Below the pieces are notes generated by a model, which was given only the letters and a program-made list of their open reading frames with translations, was not told where the DNA came from and made no database searches. Both the position numbers and the translations under genes were made by a program. Positions 53,289-61,570 of a DNA stretch of 62,019 nt are shown here, piece after piece. Origin of the DNA: Bacillus sp. EB01 (GTDB taxonomy: Bacteria; Bacillota; Bacilli; Bacillales; Cytobacillaceae); assembly GCF_000613125.1 (NCBI RefSeq), contig NZ_HG964497.1, positions 26,590 to 88,608 of the forward strand, written 5' to 3'. Within the stretch, counting starts at the first letter, position 1. Every line of letters starts with the position of its first letter.

Positions 53289-54818
53289 TTAATTCCTGAT
53301 GAGATAATCGAATGCACCCAACGCTGCGGTAGCACCTGATCCCATCGAAATGATGATTTGCTTGTACGCACTGTCGGTACAATCTCCTGCAGCAAACACG
53401 CCTGGGATGCTGGTAGCACCGTGCTTGTCTACTACGATTTCACCGAATCGTGTGCGCTCAAGTGAGTCTCCAAGCCAGTCAGTGTTTGGAACAAGGCCGA
53501 TCTGTACGAACACGCCTTCGAGCTCAACATGATGCTCTTCCTCTGTTTCACGGTCAATATAGGAAATTCCGTTGACTTTGTCTGTTCCGGTAATTTCTTT
53601 TGTTTGAGCGTTCTTGATGACAGTCACGTTCGGAAGGCTATATAAGCGGTCCTGAAGAACTGTATCGGCTTTTAGCTCTGACATGTATTCAAGCACTGTT
53701 ACGTGCTTTACAATGCCTGCCAGGTCAATTGCCGCTTCAATTCCTGAGTTGCCGCCGCCGATTACAGCAACGTGCTTTCCTTCAAATAATGGGCCGTCGC
53801 AATGCGCACAGTAGGCCACACCTTTGTTTTTGAACTCAGCTTCGCCTGGAACGCCGACATTTCGCCAGCGTGCACCAGTTGAAAGAATAATGGTCTTGCT
53901 CTTCAGCACTGCGCCATTTTCGAGCTCGAGTTCGATAAGGTCTTTCTTTTCAAGGCCAACAGCACGCTGAAGGTTCATGATATCGACATTGTACTCTTTC
54001 ACATGCTCTTCAAGGGTGGCAGCAAGCTTAGGGCCTTCTGTATATTTCGTGCCAATGAAGTTCTCAATGCCGAGTGTATCCATTACCTGGCCGCCAAAAC
54101 GCTCAGCGACAATACCGGTGCGAATGCCTTTACGCGCCGCATAAACAGCTGCACTTGCACCAGCTGGACCGCCACCGACAACAAGCACATCAAATGGCTC
54201 TTTATCAGCAAATTCGGATGCATCCGGAGCACTGCCAATCTTGGAAAGAATTTCTTCCAAGGACATGCGGCCGCCCCCGAACGATTCGCCATTAAGGAAT
54301 ACAGTCGGGACTGCCATAATGCCTTTGCTTTCCACTTCTTCCTTAAATGCTCCGCCATCGATCATCGTATGAGTAATCCCAGGGTTAACAAGGCTCATTA
54401 CATTCAATGCCTGGACAACGTCAGGACAGTTATGGCAAGTCAGGCTGATATAGGATTCAAAATGATATTCACCCTTAATACTTTTCGCCTGGTCAAGCAG
54501 CTTCTGGTCCACTTTCGGAGCCCTTCCGCTAACCTGCAGGAGAGCGAGAACAAGGGAAGTGAATTCGTGTCCAAGCGGAATCCCGGCAAAAACGATTCCA
54601 GTGTCTTCACCAATACGGTTGACACTAAAGCTTGGAGTCCTCTCCAATTCTGCTTTCTCTACTTTAATTCTCGGTGACATTGTTGCAAGTTCATCAACGA
54701 GAGCCAGCATATCGCGAGATACATCATCAGACCCTGCACTTACTTTTAACAGTACATCCCCCTCCATCATCTGGAGGTATTGTTCCAATTGTGCTTTAAT
54801 ATCTGCATCTAACAACAT
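53289..54818 (-). CDS. ahpF: Alkyl hydroperoxide reductase subunit F
   Basis: 509 residues, full length. The N-terminal thioredoxin-like double domain holds the CHNC redox centre; then the FAD domain GGGPAGASAAVYAARKG, the thioredoxin-reductase-like disulfide CAHC, the NAD domain GGGNSGIEAAIDLAG, and the C-terminal FAD signature GVFAAGDCTD. Moves electrons from NADH to AhpC. ATG 54818 after AAGGAG. 14 bp downstream of ahpC in the usual ahpC-ahpF order. Confidence 0.97.
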   Translation of the reverse strand: MLLDADIKAQLEQYLQMMEGDVLLKVSAGSDDVSRDMLALVDELATMSPRIKVEKAELERTPSFSVNRIGEDTGIVFAGIPLGHEFTSLVLALLQVSGRAPKVDQKLLDQAKSIKGEYHFESYISLTCHNCPDVVQALNVMSLVNPGITHTMIDGGAFKEEVESKGIMAVPTVFLNGESFGGGRMSLEEILSKIGSAPDASEFADKEPFDVLVVGGGPAGASAAVYAARKGIRTGIVAERFGGQVMDTLGIENFIGTKYTEGPKLAATLEEHVKEYNVDIMNLQRAVGLEKKDLIELELENGAVLKSKTIILSTGARWRNVGVPGEAEFKNKGVAYCAHCDGPLFEGKHVAVIGGGNSGIEAAIDLAGIVKHVTVLEYMSELKADTVLQDRLYSLPNVTVIKNAQTKEITGTDKVNGISYIDRETEEEHHVELEGVFVQIGLVPNTDWLGDSLERTRFGEIVVDKHGATSIPGVFAAGDCTDSAYKQIIISMGSGATAALGAFDYLIRN

Positions 54819-54832
54819 GTTTATCGTGCTCC

Positions 54833-55396
54833 TTAAATTTTGCCTACAAGGTCAAGGCTTGGCTTAAGTGTTTCTCCGCCTTCCTGCCATTTAGCCGGGC
54901 AAACTTCGCCTGGATTGTTGCGTACGTATTGTGCCGCTTTGATTTTGTTTACAAGTGAGCTAGCGTCACGGCCGATACCGTCTGCATTGATTTCAACAGC
55001 CTGGACAATGCCATCTGGATCGATGATGAATGTACCGCGTTGTGCAAGTCCTTCTTCTTCATCAAGAACATCAAAGCCACGGGAGATCTTTTGGGAAGGA
55101 TCGCCGATCATGATGTACTCAATTTTGCCGATTGTATCAGAATTGTCATGCCATGCTTTGTGAGTGAAATGTGTATCAGTAGAAACGGAGTAAACTTCAA
55201 CTCCAAGGTCTTTTAGTGTTGCATATTGGTTTTGAAGGTCTTCTAGTTCAGTTGGGCAAACGAATGTGAAGTCAGCTGGGTAGAAGCAAACAACACTCCA
55301 TTTACCTGTGAAGTTTTGATCAGTTACATCGATGAACTCACCTTTTTGGTAAGCTTTTGCAAAAAATGGCTGTACTTGTTTTCCAATAAGAGACAT
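54833..55396 (-). CDS. ahpC: Alkyl hydroperoxide reductase subunit C, peroxiredoxin
   Basis: 187 residues, typical 2-Cys peroxiredoxin. Peroxidatic cysteine in [13 protein letters not shown] and resolving cysteine in GEVCPAKW. The C-terminal extension keeps the sensitive form. Reduces hydrogen peroxide and organic hydroperoxides, recycled by AhpF. ATG 55396 with AGGAGGAACT; a start further up at 55441 is unlikely. In Bacillus this operon is PerR-controlled; a possible site lies 53 bp upstream. Confidence 0.97.
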   Translation of the reverse strand: MSLIGKQVQPFFAKAYQKGEFIDVTDQNFTGKWSVVCFYPADFTFVCPTELEDLQNQYATLKDLGVEVYSVSTDTHFTHKAWHDNSDTIGKIEYIMIGDPSQKISRGFDVLDEEEGLAQRGTFIIDPDGIVQAVEINADGIGRDASSLVNKIKAAQYVRNNPGEVCPAKWQEGGETLKPSLDLVGKI

Positions 55397-55448
55397 GTAT
55401 AGTTCCTCCTTAAAATCTATGGTGATTGTATTACTGTTCACAAACTCA

Positions 55449-55462
55449 TTATTATAAAATAA
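55449..55462 (-). promoter_or_regulatory. Possible PerR-type box before ahpC
   Basis: On the minus strand TTATTTTATAATAA, an imperfect AT-rich dyad similar to, but short of, the Bacillus PerR consensus (TTATAAT-N-ATTATAA). Position and regulon knowledge support it more than the sequence does. Confidence 0.35.
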
Positions 55463-55533
55463 TTATTGTTTGTCAAGAATAATGATAAATAAGCAATATT
55501 TTTTAATAACGCAAATATTTTTCCCAATAAAAC

Positions 55534-55570
55534 GGGCGGTTCTTTGCTTTAACTCAGCATAGAACCGCCC
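55534..55570 (-). terminator. Orphan terminator-like hairpin
   Basis: Perfect 10-bp stem GGGCGGTTCT / AGAACCGCCC with a 17-base loop and, on the minus strand, GTTTTATT after it. No clear gene ends here; it may insulate ahpC or end an unannotated minus-strand transcript. Confidence 0.6.
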
Positions 55571-55998
55571 ATTGTTTTCGTTTCGGAATTCTCTTAATTT
55601 GCGGATTAAATTATTGCTGACTATATTATTATCGTATCATTCGTTCTCATTTATGCAAGCAATTGAACTTTGAATTAATAATCCACAATAAGTTGAAAGT
55701 GACTCCGATTTTGGGTTGGGGAAAGAAAGCCATCGCATACAATTTGGCTGCCCTGAATAAGTCAATCTGGTGAGATATTCTTCCCTATCCACATATATAA
55801 GGCAATCATGTATGGGTCCTTTTAACCAAAATGAACAGAGAAACACCTGATGTATTAGAATTAAAGAGCACTAATGAAACAACTTTTCGGGAATAATGGT
55901 AAGATAGAAGGTAAGGATTAATACCTTGGACAAAATTCTGAAAGTGAATTGGAGGAAGGAAGTCACTTTTGTCTACTATGGCGAAAAGGAGAATGATG
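55571..55998. other. Intergenic region without a convincing gene
   Basis: About 430 bp. Two short minus-strand open frames (55637-55846 and 55806-56102) lack ribosome binding sites and family features. The distal part must hold the promoter of the 55999 gene. Confidence 0.4.
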
Positions 55999-56217
55999 AT
56001 GACTACAATGACTACACTCACTTTTGCGAATAACCAAAAGGAATTGGATCGAAAGATCGAGCAAATCACGGAAAACCACCAAAGACTTAATCCGGAGAGC
56101 ACCGTGGAGATTTCTTATGTAGACCCCAAGTTAAGTGAAATTCATTTTCTTCCCCACCACACGACCCAATTATTAATCGGAATAAAAATCCTGGATAAGG
56201 CCGATCACGACTTGTAA
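55999..56217 (+). CDS. Small hypothetical protein
   Basis: About 72 residues, soluble, with a helical middle (NNQKELDRKIEQITENHQRL) and a mixed C-terminal half (EISYVDPKLSEIHFLPHH). AAAAGGAG precedes a run of three ATG codons; 55999 is best spaced, 56008 is possible. Followed 42 bp later by another small gene with which it probably forms an operon. Family not recognised. Confidence 0.6.
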   Translation: MTTMTTLTFANNQKELDRKIEQITENHQRLNPESTVEISYVDPKLSEIHFLPHHTTQLLIGIKILDKADHDL

Positions 56218-56259
56218 CAAGGAGAAACGCGTTACCAACTGCAAAAGAGGTGTTAACTA

Positions 56260-56436
56260 TTGTCTGGAAAAAACAAGTATCAAATTGGAGATAAAGTAAC
56301 AATAAAAGCAACTGATGAAACAGTAACAATCAGTAAACTTATGTTTGTAAAAAACATGAAGAAGTATTCTTATACCATCAAAGAAAATCCTTCTACTTTT
56401 TACTTCGAAGATGAGTTAGTTAAAAAGGACATTTAA
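56260..56436 (+). CDS. Small hypothetical protein, 58 residues
   Basis: TTG start at 56260, seven bases after AGAGGTG, giving a 58-residue basic beta-rich protein (YQIGDKVTIKATDETVTI, then YSYTIKENPSTFYFED). Looks like a small SH3- or OB-like barrel; no family recognised. A strong terminator follows at 56530. Together with the 55999 gene it makes a two-gene unit. Confidence 0.6.
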   Translation: MSGKNKYQIGDKVTIKATDETVTISKLMFVKNMKKYSYTIKENPSTFYFEDELVKKDI

Positions 56437-56529
56437 ACAAAGCTCACTTAAAGCTACACATTTTCAAACTCAGTGTGGTATACTGAATGAGCCTTTTAGC
56501 AAAAACCATTTCCTTTACCGGAACCATCT

Positions 56530-56558
56530 CCCTACTCGCAACTTGAGTAGGGTTTTTT
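56530..56558 (+). terminator. Strong intrinsic terminator
   Basis: CCCTACTC / GAGTAGGG, 8-bp stem, 7-base loop, TTTTTT tail. Ends the two small genes upstream. Confidence 0.93.
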
Positions 56559-56833
56559 ATTTAGTAGGAAACTCAAGAAAGTGAAAAATAATTCTCGTCC
56601 TCTCATTCACCGTATGTAACGTTCGGTATGCCTGCGATTTTTACAAGCTTCCATGTCACACCGGACACCCTTGCCTTTAACCAAAACAACCCCCATGGTT
56701 AATAAAAACTCATTCACACAAAAGAACTCAGCCACGATTTTACAAGTGACCGAGCCCCACGTAGATGGCAATATCCTTTTTAAGCGTAAAAAATACTCCA
56801 TTTATTAATGTTTACAACTTCCAAACTTTAAAA

Positions 56834-57664
56834 TTATTCTTTTACCGCCCCACCTAAAATCCCGGAAATAAAATGTTTTTGCAACAATAAGAAGAAGATC
56901 ATAATCGGTATCGTGGATAATGTCGTACCAAGCATTAGCTGCCCATAATCAATCCGCGCCATACCAATTAAACTAGATAAAGCGACCGGCAACGTGAACA
57001 TTTCGCTGGAATTCATCGTTATTAGCGGCCAGAGCAAACTATTCCATTGGGACATAAACAGGAAAATGGCAACTGCCGCGAGTGCCGGTCTCGTTACAGG
57101 AAAAATAACAGAAAAGAAAATCTTAAACTCACCTGCACCATCCACCCGTGATGCCTCAATAATCGAGTCTGGGACAGCCTTCATATTTTGCCTCATCAAA
57201 TAAATCGCAAAAGGTGATGCCAACGTTGGCAGTATAATCGCCTGATACGTATTAAGCCAGTTAAAGGAAACCATCATTTCAAATAACGGAATTAATGTTA
57301 CCTGGGAAGGAATCATTAATGTACATAAGATAATGAAGAAAAACAACTGCTTCCCTTTAAACTTAAATTTCGCAAAGGCATATCCCGCCATTGCACTGAT
57401 GAGTGTACCGAACCCTGTATACACAAGGGCAACGAACAAAGAATTCCAAAAAATTCTGCCAATGTTTAGAGATTCGTTTAAACTCTGGAAGTTTTCCGCC
57501 AGATGATCACCAGGGAGCAGTTTTGGCGGAAGATGAAACAACTCTCCTGAAGGCAAGGTCGAACCAACAATCATCCAATAGAACGGACCAATCGATAGCA
57601 GGACACCAATAATCAATAAACCATACAACACAATTTTTGAAACCAATTTCCTGGATGCAATCAC
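56834..57664 (-). CDS. ABC sugar importer permease, MalG type (system 2)
   Basis: 276 residues, six hydrophobic segments, EAA loop SIIEASRVDGAGEFKIF. CUT1 family. GTG start overlaps the stop of the MalF-type gene (GTGA). Last gene seen of the operon that begins with the GcvP-like genes. No ATPase gene follows. Confidence 0.93.
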   Translation of the reverse strand: MIASRKLVSKIVLYGLLIIGVLLSIGPFYWMIVGSTLPSGELFHLPPKLLPGDHLAENFQSLNESLNIGRIFWNSLFVALVYTGFGTLISAMAGYAFAKFKFKGKQLFFFIILCTLMIPSQVTLIPLFEMMVSFNWLNTYQAIILPTLASPFAIYLMRQNMKAVPDSIIEASRVDGAGEFKIFFSVIFPVTRPALAAVAIFLFMSQWNSLLWPLITMNSSEMFTLPVALSSLIGMARIDYGQLMLGTTLSTIPIMIFFLLLQKHFISGILGGAVKE

Positions 57665-58581
57665 TCCTCATCACCTACCAGTTTCATTTGAATCCATGAG
57701 ACAAAAGCTGTAATCATAACCAGGACATATGCTATTGCCGAAGCATAACCAAAGTCAAAAAACTTAAAGCCAGTTTCATATAAATAGAGAGTTATCGTCA
57801 TTGTAGCTGCATTTGGCCCGCCATTTGTTAAAATGAACGGTTCATCAAAAAGCTGCAGGGTTCCAATCGTTGACATGACAACAGTAAAAATAAAGACGGG
57901 CTTTAATTGAGGGATTGTAATCATGAAAAATTGCTTTATCTTGCCAGCCCCATCAATACTCGCTGCTTCATATAACTCTGAAGGAATATTTTGCAGGCCT
58001 GCTAGAAAAATGACCATATTATAGCCTGTCCATCTCCAAGTCATAACAAGAATGACGGACATTTTTGCCCAAAAAGGTGTATTCAGCCATGAAATAGGAT
58101 TAACCCCAATAAGGGACAGAAAATAATTAATAAGCCCAAATTGTTCATCCAATAAAATCATAAAAACTATCGACGCGGCAACAAGAGCTGTGATTGCTGG
58201 CATAAAATAAGAAATCCTAAAAAAAGCTTTCCCCTTTAACATGGAAGAATGGAGTCCTACCGCAATCAACAAGGCGAAAAAAAGCATGATTGGGACCTGG
58301 ATAACCAGGATTTGAAATGTGTTGATGAGTGACTTATAGAATATTGGATCCTGAAACAACCTTATGTAATTGGCTAAACCTACAAATGTTTTTTGAATGC
58401 CGCGTACTTCCTGAAAGCTTAAAATAAATGAAGAAAAGAATGGATAGACAGTAAACAATAAAATGAGAAGAAATGCAGGTGCAAGAAAAAAGTAAGGAGC
58501 ACTTCTTGGAGTAATTAAAGGCTTTTTCGTTTTAACCTCAATGTTCATTACCGTTGTTGTAACCTTTTCAGTCTGGTCCAC
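57661..58581 (-). CDS. ABC sugar importer permease, MalF type (system 2)
   Basis: 306 residues, cytoplasmic N-terminal tail, six hydrophobic segments, EAA loop ELYEAASIDGAGKIKQF. GTG start at 58581 after AGGAGG. Separated from its binding protein by a 75-bp gap with a strong hairpin. Partner of the 56834 permease. Confidence 0.93.
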   Translation of the reverse strand: MDQTEKVTTTVMNIEVKTKKPLITPRSAPYFFLAPAFLLILLFTVYPFFSSFILSFQEVRGIQKTFVGLANYIRLFQDPIFYKSLINTFQILVIQVPIMLFFALLIAVGLHSSMLKGKAFFRISYFMPAITALVAASIVFMILLDEQFGLINYFLSLIGVNPISWLNTPFWAKMSVILVMTWRWTGYNMVIFLAGLQNIPSELYEAASIDGAGKIKQFFMITIPQLKPVFIFTVVMSTIGTLQLFDEPFILTNGGPNAATMTITLYLYETGFKFFDFGYASAIAYVLVMITAFVSWIQMKLVGDEE

Positions 58582-58610
58582 CTGTGTCGCCTCCTGCTTT
58601 ATAAAGTGAT

Positions 58611-58646
58611 AGAGCTGAGAGGATTGGTATACAACCTCTCAGCTCT
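58611..58646 (-). promoter_or_regulatory. Intercistronic hairpin between binding protein and permease
   Basis: Perfect 12-bp stem AGAGCTGAGAGG / CCTCTCAGCTCT, 12-base loop, no T run on the transcribed strand. Same position as the hairpin in ABC operon 1. Confidence 0.75.
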
Positions 58647-58656
58647 TTTCCTTTAC

Positions 58657-59952
58657 CTATTTTTTAGTTTCATTTTCAAGCTGCTTTTGTGCATCTTTTA
58701 ACGCCGATTCAACGGGTTTATTTTCCAGCAATATGGCCGCCTGGGCATTGCTATTCAAACTGCTCGCTTTAGCAAAATTTTCGTTAACATGAATTTCAGG
58801 TACCTGATCTACAATATCAGCAAACTTTTTGAAAATCGGACTATTATTAAAGTACTCACTATTGCCGGTAAATTGAGGGGCACTATAGGTTTCCTTCAAA
58901 GATGGGAAAAGTCCATATTTTTCAAATCCCAACAGCTGAGAGTCTTTATCTGTTGTAAAAAATTCTACAAAGGCATAAGCTGCAGATTGATTTTTGCTTG
59001 TAGAAGGGACCAGAAGCGATGAACCTCCCACATTCGCATATCTAGTGCCGCCTTCTTTAAAGCCTGGCAGATAAAAGACATCCCATTTACCCTTTAAATC
59101 TGCTGCCTGATCCATGATAGAACCTGCATACCAGACACCATAAGGTATTGTAGCAACACTTCCATTTACGGTTGCCGTTACAATCCCATCCCAACCTTTA
59201 TTGTTTAAAATCAAATCCTCGTCATGAAGCTTTTTGATTACTTCCATCGATCGGATCGCTTCCTCTGATTGCAGCGTAATATTCCCTTCCTTATCAAAAT
59301 AAGAGAGGCCCTGCTGCTGCATCATCATCTGAAATACGCCATCGTAATTTGGGATATCAATTGGGAGTAACTTCGCACCCGTTGCTTCCTTAATCTTTTT
59401 ACCGGCTTCGATATAGTCATCCCATGTTTCAATAGAGTTAGGATCAATATTTGCTTTTTCAAAATAATCGACACGATAGAATACTCCTGCCGGCCCAATA
59501 TCCCATGGTGCGGCGATAAAATTTCCATCCTTATCCTGAACTGCAGCTACTTTAGCGGGGTTGAACGAATCTTTGTATTTGTCATAACCCAATTCATTCA
59601 GTTTTAAAAATCCCTCAGGAAACTGATAAAGGTAACCCGGTATCCGCTCATCTTCCATTAATACAACATCAGGCAGTCCAGAACCTCTAGCTGCAAGGCC
59701 GACTGTTAACTTATCATATAGATCAGAGCTGTTAAAATCCTCTACTTTTACTTTTACATCAGGATGTTTTTCCTGAAACTTGTCTACTGCTTCTTTCATT
59801 GTAGCAGCAGCCACATCCCATCCCCAAATAGTAATCGTCCCCGATGGATTCTTTGAATTTCCTTTGTTCCCTTCATCGCCAGATGCATTATTGGAGCATG
59901 CAGATAATAAAACTAAAACCACAACCATCAGAAACGATACGTACTTTTTCAA
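58657..59952 (-). CDS. ABC sugar-binding lipoprotein (system 2)
   Basis: 431 residues. Lipobox LLSAC (C19) after a short signal, then a family 1 solute-binding fold (TITIWGWDVAAATMKE, LPDVVLMEDERIPGYLYQ). TTG start at 59952, seven bases after GGGGGG; upstream in-frame codons lie inside the GcvPB-like gene. It begins 28 bp after the GcvPB-like stop, so importer and GcvP-like enzymes share an operon. Ligand unknown; the family binds sugars, glycerol-phosphates and some other polyols. Confidence 0.92.
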   Translation of the reverse strand: MKKYVSFLMVVVLVLLSACSNNASGDEGNKGNSKNPSGTITIWGWDVAAATMKEAVDKFQEKHPDVKVKVEDFNSSDLYDKLTVGLAARGSGLPDVVLMEDERIPGYLYQFPEGFLKLNELGYDKYKDSFNPAKVAAVQDKDGNFIAAPWDIGPAGVFYRVDYFEKANIDPNSIETWDDYIEAGKKIKEATGAKLLPIDIPNYDGVFQMMMQQQGLSYFDKEGNITLQSEEAIRSMEVIKKLHDEDLILNNKGWDGIVTATVNGSVATIPYGVWYAGSIMDQAADLKGKWDVFYLPGFKEGGTRYANVGGSSLLVPSTSKNQSAAYAFVEFFTTDKDSQLLGFEKYGLFPSLKETYSAPQFTGNSEYFNNSPIFKKFADIVDQVPEIHVNENFAKASSLNSNAQAAILLENKPVESALKDAQKQLENETKK

Positions 59953-59980
59953 ATTACAGCCCCCCATTTTCTTTAAACAT

Positions 59981-61555
59981 TTACTTAGCTGGTTCATATA
60001 CTTCTGTCTTTTTAAAATAAGAACGCCAGGTAATGCACCATTTTTCAGGGTTATCAAGAAAATCTTGCTCGTCCAATTTATGAATTGTACTATTTTGGGG
60101 TGCAGCCTTAACTATTTCCGGATTTTCATAGGCTTCTTTGGAGATCTGCTCCAATGCATGAATGTATTCATCCAAATCCTCTTTTGAGTAGGATTCAGTT
60201 GGTTCAAGGGTGAATGGCTGCTTTACGATGTATGGATGGTGGCTCGTCCAGTAATGGAGTCCAAAATCAGCCATTCGCAGCGTAACATCCTCGGTTGTAA
60301 CACCTGTTTCTCTCGTCAGCTGCTCCCAGCTATAGCGGACCTGCTCTAGCCTGTGCCCTTTTATATATGGCGCCCCAGCCCCGCGAATGGCCAAAACACG
60401 ATGGTACATGTAGTTATTATTCAATACAGCAATTTTCGCTACTTCCTTCAGCCCCTCAGCTCCAAGTGACCGAATCCAGGCATATGCTCGAAGCACTGTT
60501 TGGGCAACTCCATGGAAGGAGCGGACTTTTCCAATCGAATGTTTTAAATCATAACAAAGCGTGTATCTCCCGTTAGAAGATCCAACAATTGGTACAGGCA
60601 AATACTCTTTCAGTTCAGCAATTACCCCTAGTGCACCCGTTGCCGGTCCTCCGCACATATGTGGTGCAGCGAACGTTTTATGAAGGTTAAAGAAGCACAT
60701 ATCAAATCCCGCTTCTTTCGCCCTTGTAATTCCCAATAGTCCATTTGCATTTGCCTGGTCATAAAAGCAAAGGCCGCCTGCCTGATGGACGATATCCGTA
60801 AACTCTTTAATTCTTGGATTAAAAATCCCCGTATCTTCAGGGTTGGCAACTACAAAACCTGCCGTTCTTTCCGATACTGCCGCTTTCAGCTTCTCGATAT
60901 CAGGAAACCCATTTTCATCGGGGTGCAGGGTAATGATTTTATAACCTTTTACAGCCGCGGTTGCCGCCTGGGATGGATGGGAGAAAATCGTTGTAATGAT
61001 TTCATTGCGCTGCTCCCCTTCTCCCCTTTGCTCGTGATATTTTCTTACGATGGATGCCATTGCAAATAATGCCTGTGTCCCGCTGCTTGGCTGGAATGAA
61101 AAGTAATCCATTCCTGAGATTTCCCTCATGCATAAATCCAGCTTGTGAAAAATCTCAAGCATTCCCTGAACTGTTTCCTCGTCCTGAAGCGGATGAAGTT
61201 CTGTCATTTTTGGATCACGAACAAGCATTTCATTAATTTTGGGAATATATTTCATCGTACAGGTGCCCTGTCCAATCTCCACGTTAAAATCTGAACCAAG
61301 AGTTTCCTGGGACAGTCTTAGGTAATGCCGTAGAACGCGTGCCTGCCCGATTTCGGGAAGATTCGGCTTAGCGTTCCTCCTCATTGCTGGCGGAATTGCC
61401 GAGATGCCATCCCCAACTGCCATTACAACTTTTTTATTGGCTGGCGGGAGTTCGACGCCCTTTTCACCAGGCTGATGAAGTTCAAAGATAATCGGTTCAT
61501 TCCATTTTGCTTGATGGAAATCACGGGTTTTACTCGTGCGTTGAATCCTTTTCAT
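59981..61555 (-). CDS. GcvPB-like PLP enzyme, diverged from glycine decarboxylase
   Basis: 524 residues (normal GcvPB about 485-490). PLP lysine K293 in NLHKTF. Core family stretches are present (TCTMKYIPKINE, HPLQDEETVQG). However, signature glycine-decarboxylase loops differ: the usual HKTF-(S/T)xPHGGGGPG is HKTFAAPHMCGGPA, AHGTNPAS is SHPSQAAT, YYDGANLNA is FYDQANANG, and PAAGAHGE is PSSGTQAL. No gcvT or gcvH is nearby. ATG 61555 has AAAGGAG at better spacing than 61561. Probably a paralogue with another amino-acid or amino-sugar substrate. Confidence 0.82.
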   Translation of the reverse strand: MKRIQRTSKTRDFHQAKWNEPIIFELHQPGEKGVELPPANKKVVMAVGDGISAIPPAMRRNAKPNLPEIGQARVLRHYLRLSQETLGSDFNVEIGQGTCTMKYIPKINEMLVRDPKMTELHPLQDEETVQGMLEIFHKLDLCMREISGMDYFSFQPSSGTQALFAMASIVRKYHEQRGEGEQRNEIITTIFSHPSQAATAAVKGYKIITLHPDENGFPDIEKLKAAVSERTAGFVVANPEDTGIFNPRIKEFTDIVHQAGGLCFYDQANANGLLGITRAKEAGFDMCFFNLHKTFAAPHMCGGPATGALGVIAELKEYLPVPIVGSSNGRYTLCYDLKHSIGKVRSFHGVAQTVLRAYAWIRSLGAEGLKEVAKIAVLNNNYMYHRVLAIRGAGAPYIKGHRLEQVRYSWEQLTRETGVTTEDVTLRMADFGLHYWTSHHPYIVKQPFTLEPTESYSKEDLDEYIHALEQISKEAYENPEIVKAAPQNSTIHKLDEQDFLDNPEKWCITWRSYFKKTEVYEPAK

Positions 61556-61570
61556 TGTCATAACTCCTTT

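Noticed and set aside
54003-54677. 224-codon plus-strand open frame inside ahpF
   Set aside because: Mirror of a fully conserved ahpF; no family features or start signal.
55637-56102. Two minus-strand open frames upstream of ahpC
   Set aside because: No ribosome binding site, no family resemblance; the second is antisense to the better-supported 55999 gene.
56607-56801. 64-codon minus-strand open frame rich in cysteine near its end
   Set aside because: No ribosome binding site at sensible spacing and no recognised motif; remains possible but unsupported.
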